A stretch of DNA of 7,649 bases from Clostridiales bacterium (GTDB taxonomy: Bacteria; Bacillota; Clostridia; Tissierellales; Sedimentibacteraceae), in contig DNNV01000380.1 in the NCBI GenBank assembly GCA_003497505.1, positions 1 to 7,649 of the forward strand. Direction: 5' to 3'. The notes beneath the pieces were generated by a model. The model was not told the origin of the DNA, made no database searches, and worked only from the letters and a program-made list of their open reading frames with translations. Below are positions 5,551 to 7,649 of the stretch, piece after piece. Numbering within the stretch: position 1 is the first letter of the stretch; the number at the start of each line of letters is the position of its first letter. Position numbers and translations under genes: made by a program.

Positions 5551-6675
5551 ATGAACAATAACAATTTAAGACTGTTGGAAAAAAAATTATTCCGGAAGCC
5601 GGAAAATGCATATGAGAAAAAATTTAATAATGACTTCTTAAATTTCTACAAAGGGAAATATTTAAACAACCCCTTAAAACGAGATTCAATGTCAGGAATG
5701 CTCAAAGGGTTGCTGTGGGGAAAATCACAACTTTGCAAATCCGTGGAACTGGAACCTCTCATGGTTGCCAATGGAGACAGAATCATAATGATATGCTTGC
5801 TAGCATATGCACACAGGATGCCTGATTATATACAGATGGGATTTTTCGAAGCTGAAGAGCTGAATATGCAGGCTTTCCGCATGATTTTGGACAAAGCCGA
5901 AAAAATGGCAAAGGAAAAAGGGGCGTTGAAAATTTCTGCCTCCCTGAATATACATGTAAATTACGGACTTGGATTTCTGGCAAGCTCATATGATAAGATG
6001 CAGAGCTTCGGAATGGCCCACAACCCTGAATTTTACCATGACTTTTTTGAAAACTCGGGCTTCGGTGCCATTGAAATGGTAAGCTACAAAAAGGATATGA
6101 GGCATGTTGAACGCCTTATGAGCCCGGACATAAGCAGCAGACTCACAGAAAGATACAATGTGAGAAAAGCCGATTTAGGCAATTTGAAAAATGAATGCGC
6201 CATCTATACAGATGTAAACAACAGTGCTTTCGGCCAGCACCTATTTTACTATCCCAGAAACTACGAAGAGGATTACGAGCTGTTCAAGGACTTGAAGTTC
6301 CTTTTAAAACCTGAAAATCTCCTGTTTGTTGAAAAAGACGGCAAGCCGGTAGGCTTCATGCTGTGGTATCCTGACTTCAACCAGGTTATGAGCATGGGCG
6401 AAACTGCCGGTTTGAAGACGGTTATAAAAAACAAGCTGTTTGGACATAAAATTGACACATTCAAAATTGTAGAAATGGGAGTTATACCCGGTGAGCGCAA
6501 CAGAGGCGCCATACTTGCCCTGTTTGACTGTTGCTTCAGATGCATTAAGGATAAATATGATTTTATGGAATCGGGCTGGGTACTGGCTGATAACTTCAAA
6601 TCAAGAAACTTCGGAATAAAATGGGCCGACTGCGAATCTAAAAAATACCGCGCATACGTGAAGGAGTTGTCATGA
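5551..6675 (+). CDS. Tandem GNAT-like N-acyltransferase family protein
   Basis: A 374-residue soluble protein that appears to hold two acetyltransferase-fold halves. The first (about 65-180) has the pattern GFFEAEELNMQAF (97-109), SLNIHVNYGLGFL (131-143), then HNPEFYHDFFENSGFG (157-172), as in other unannotated double-GNAT proteins. The second (about 203-372) is more classical: LLFVEKDGKPVGFMLWYPD (257-275) forms the central strands, EMGVIPGERNRGAILAL (308-324) sits where GNAT proteins bind the acyl-CoA pyrophosphate, and a helix plus ESGWVLADNFKSRNFG (340-355) follows. The first half lacks a clear acyl-CoA loop and may be structural or bind the acceptor. Donor and acceptor are unknown. The ATG at 5551 follows GGAG (5542-5545) by 5 nt. 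The stop overlaps the next start by 4 nt (ATGA), so the two proteins are probably made together. Confidence 0.85.
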   Translation: MNNNNLRLLEKKLFRKPENAYEKKFNNDFLNFYKGKYLNNPLKRDSMSGMLKGLLWGKSQLCKSVELEPLMVANGDRIIMICLLAYAHRMPDYIQMGFFEAEELNMQAFRMILDKAEKMAKEKGALKISASLNIHVNYGLGFLASSYDKMQSFGMAHNPEFYHDFFENSGFGAIEMVSYKKDMRHVERLMSPDISSRLTERYNVRKADLGNLKNECAIYTDVNNSAFGQHLFYYPRNYEEDYELFKDLKFLLKPENLLFVEKDGKPVGFMLWYPDFNQVMSMGETAGLKTVIKNKLFGHKIDTFKIVEMGVIPGERNRGAILALFDCCFRCIKDKYDFMESGWVLADNFKSRNFGIKWADCESKKYRAYVKELS

Positions 6676-7619
6676 GCAGGTATTATTCAATAGAGGAGAT
6701 GAATGGATATTCAGACGTACCTGCAGAGCTGATTCCACTGCTTGAGCTGCTGGAGAAAGTCAATCCATGCTCCCAGGAATACGAGAGCACAGAAAAAAAT
6801 TTCATTATCTCATATTTGCTGAAGCTTAATTTATTTAATTTTAAAAATATTATTCCGCTGAGAGCCACAGTTCGTGTAATAGGTCTGCCTGTTTCCATGT
6901 GCTTGCAGGGATATTTCGGGGATGATGATTCTGCCATAAGAGCTGTTGAGAAAAGAAAGGGTCTTAAAATTATTTTAAACGGAGATTCCCCTTTTAAAAG
7001 AGGCGGCAGAACTCTGTCAACCTTCGTATTTAAAAACGACTTTTCAACATTTGATGAATACCTGAATTCTCTGAGAAGCCCCTACAGAAGAAGAATCAAA
7101 AAAGCTCTTAAGCACAGAGAAAGACTGATTGTAAGAAGCATAAAGCCCTCAGAGTTTACGGAGGAGCATTACAGGCTATACTTAAGTGTAATGGAGAGAA
7201 CCTCCAATCCCCTTGAAACTCTGCCTATTGATTTTTTCAGGGAATACGATGCCCAGCTGTACGAATTTATACGAATCGACACAAATACCGCAGCAGGCTT
7301 TATACAGCTTAAGGAAGTGAACGGCATACTGTACTTCCTGTTCGGTGGCTTCAGAAAAGAGGATGTTGACACCTGTGATATTTATTACAACATGCTTCTT
7401 AAAATAATTGAAACAGGAATAGAGAAAAGGTCTCCGGAAATCGAATTCGGACAGACGGCCGAGGAAAGCAAGCTGAAAATAGGCTGCCGTGAAAAATACA
7501 AGTATATGTACGTCCATCACAGCAATCCATTGCTTAACTTCATAATTCAGCGGCTTGTTCCTGTTTTTTCATACAGGACATACCCTGTCAGGCACCATGT
7601 CTTTAAAAATGAGGAGTAA
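6672..7619 (+). CDS. FemAB/GNAT-like acyltransferase family protein
   Basis: A 315-residue soluble protein. The basic segment RSPYRRRIKKALKHRE (135-150) resembles the helix before the acceptor site in FemAB-like and related acyltransferases. The C-terminal half has the usual signs: TAAGFIQLKEVNGILYFLFGG (206-226) as adjacent strands, DIYYNMLLKIIETGIEK (236-252) as a long helix, then EFGQTAEESKLKIG (258-271), a strand-loop seen in this superfamily. These proteins transfer acyl or aminoacyl groups to amines, for example in cell-wall peptide bridges or lipid and peptide modification; which one applies here cannot be read from the sequence. AAGGAG (6661-6666) lies 5 nt before the ATG, inside the preceding gene. 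The C-terminus (about 284-310) is rich in aromatic and hydrophobic residues and may contact membrane or partner. A third gene begins 1 nt after the stop. Confidence 0.83.
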   Translation: MSRYYSIEEMNGYSDVPAELIPLLELLEKVNPCSQEYESTEKNFIISYLLKLNLFNFKNIIPLRATVRVIGLPVSMCLQGYFGDDDSAIRAVEKRKGLKIILNGDSPFKRGGRTLSTFVFKNDFSTFDEYLNSLRSPYRRRIKKALKHRERLIVRSIKPSEFTEEHYRLYLSVMERTSNPLETLPIDFFREYDAQLYEFIRIDTNTAAGFIQLKEVNGILYFLFGGFRKEDVDTCDIYYNMLLKIIETGIEKRSPEIEFGQTAEESKLKIGCREKYKYMYVHHSNPLLNFIIQRLVPVFSYRTYPVRHHVFKNEE

Positions 7620-7620
7620 A

Positions 7621-7636
7621 ATGATTGTATTTTTAA
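7621..7636 (+). CDS. Start of a third gene, truncated by adapter sequence
   Basis: An ATG at 7621 follows GAGGAG (7611-7616) by 4 nt and opens with Met-Ile-Val-Phe-Leu before genuine sequence ends near 7636. It starts 1 nt after the stop of the preceding gene, so it is probably the third gene of the same operon. Too little remains to name it, and codons beyond 7636 read adapter and should not be translated. Confidence 0.55.
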
Positions 7637-7649
7637 AGATCGGAAGAGC
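7637..7649 (+). other. Illumina adapter remnant at contig end
   Basis: The final 13 bases, AGATCGGAAGAGC, are identical to the shared 5' start of Illumina TruSeq-type adapters and stop exactly at the window end. An exact 13-base match placed flush with the edge is far better explained by untrimmed reads than by biology. These bases should be masked. Confidence 0.95.

Noticed and set aside
7621..7649. Reading the third gene through to the window end
   Set aside because: Codons after 7636 translate adapter sequence, so any residue beyond about the fifth is artificial.

Overview
The base composition (AT-rich, roughly 40% GC by eye), the strong AGGAG-type ribosome binding sites, the tightly overlapping ATGA gene junctions and a lipoprotein-type phosphate-binding protein suggest a Gram-positive bacterium, most likely a member of the Clostridia. 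This is inferred from style and family resemblance, not from a marker gene. The last 13 bases match the common start of Illumina TruSeq-type adapters exactly, so the right edge is probably a contig end from an untrimmed short-read assembly.

Layout. (1) 26-310: a small soluble helical protein, closed by a clear intrinsic terminator at 391-414. (2) 464-3977: a promoter followed by pstS-pstC-pstA-pstB, a complete high-affinity phosphate-type ABC importer. A stable hairpin lies between pstS and pstC, and there are 4-nt overlaps at pstC/pstA and pstA/pstB. (3) 4017-4487: a small HAD-superfamily protein of the 'soluble P-type ATPase' type, 39 nt after pstB and probably cotranscribed; no phoU is present where one is often found. 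(4) 4493-5299, minus strand: a cytoplasmic protein with a candidate Cys-His-Asp arrangement, convergent with the HAD gene and separated from it by 5 nt. (5) 5300-5550: a divergent intergenic region with a well-formed promoter on each strand. (6) 5551-7619: two overlapping genes for acyltransferase-fold proteins (a tandem-GNAT-like protein and a FemAB/GNAT-like protein), followed by the first codons of a third gene cut off by the adapter.

How the parts work together. PstS would capture phosphate outside the membrane, PstC and PstA form the channel, and PstB powers it. Some residues usually conserved in the family are replaced in PstS (phosphate-contacting hydroxyls) and in PstA (the Arg/Glu of the RAxGE motif), so this may be a divergent Pst lineage whose substrate or regulation should be tested. 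The divergent block pairs an uncharacterised Cys-His-Asp protein with two acyltransferase-like proteins. That block is the least understood part of the window, and its full extent lies beyond the right edge.
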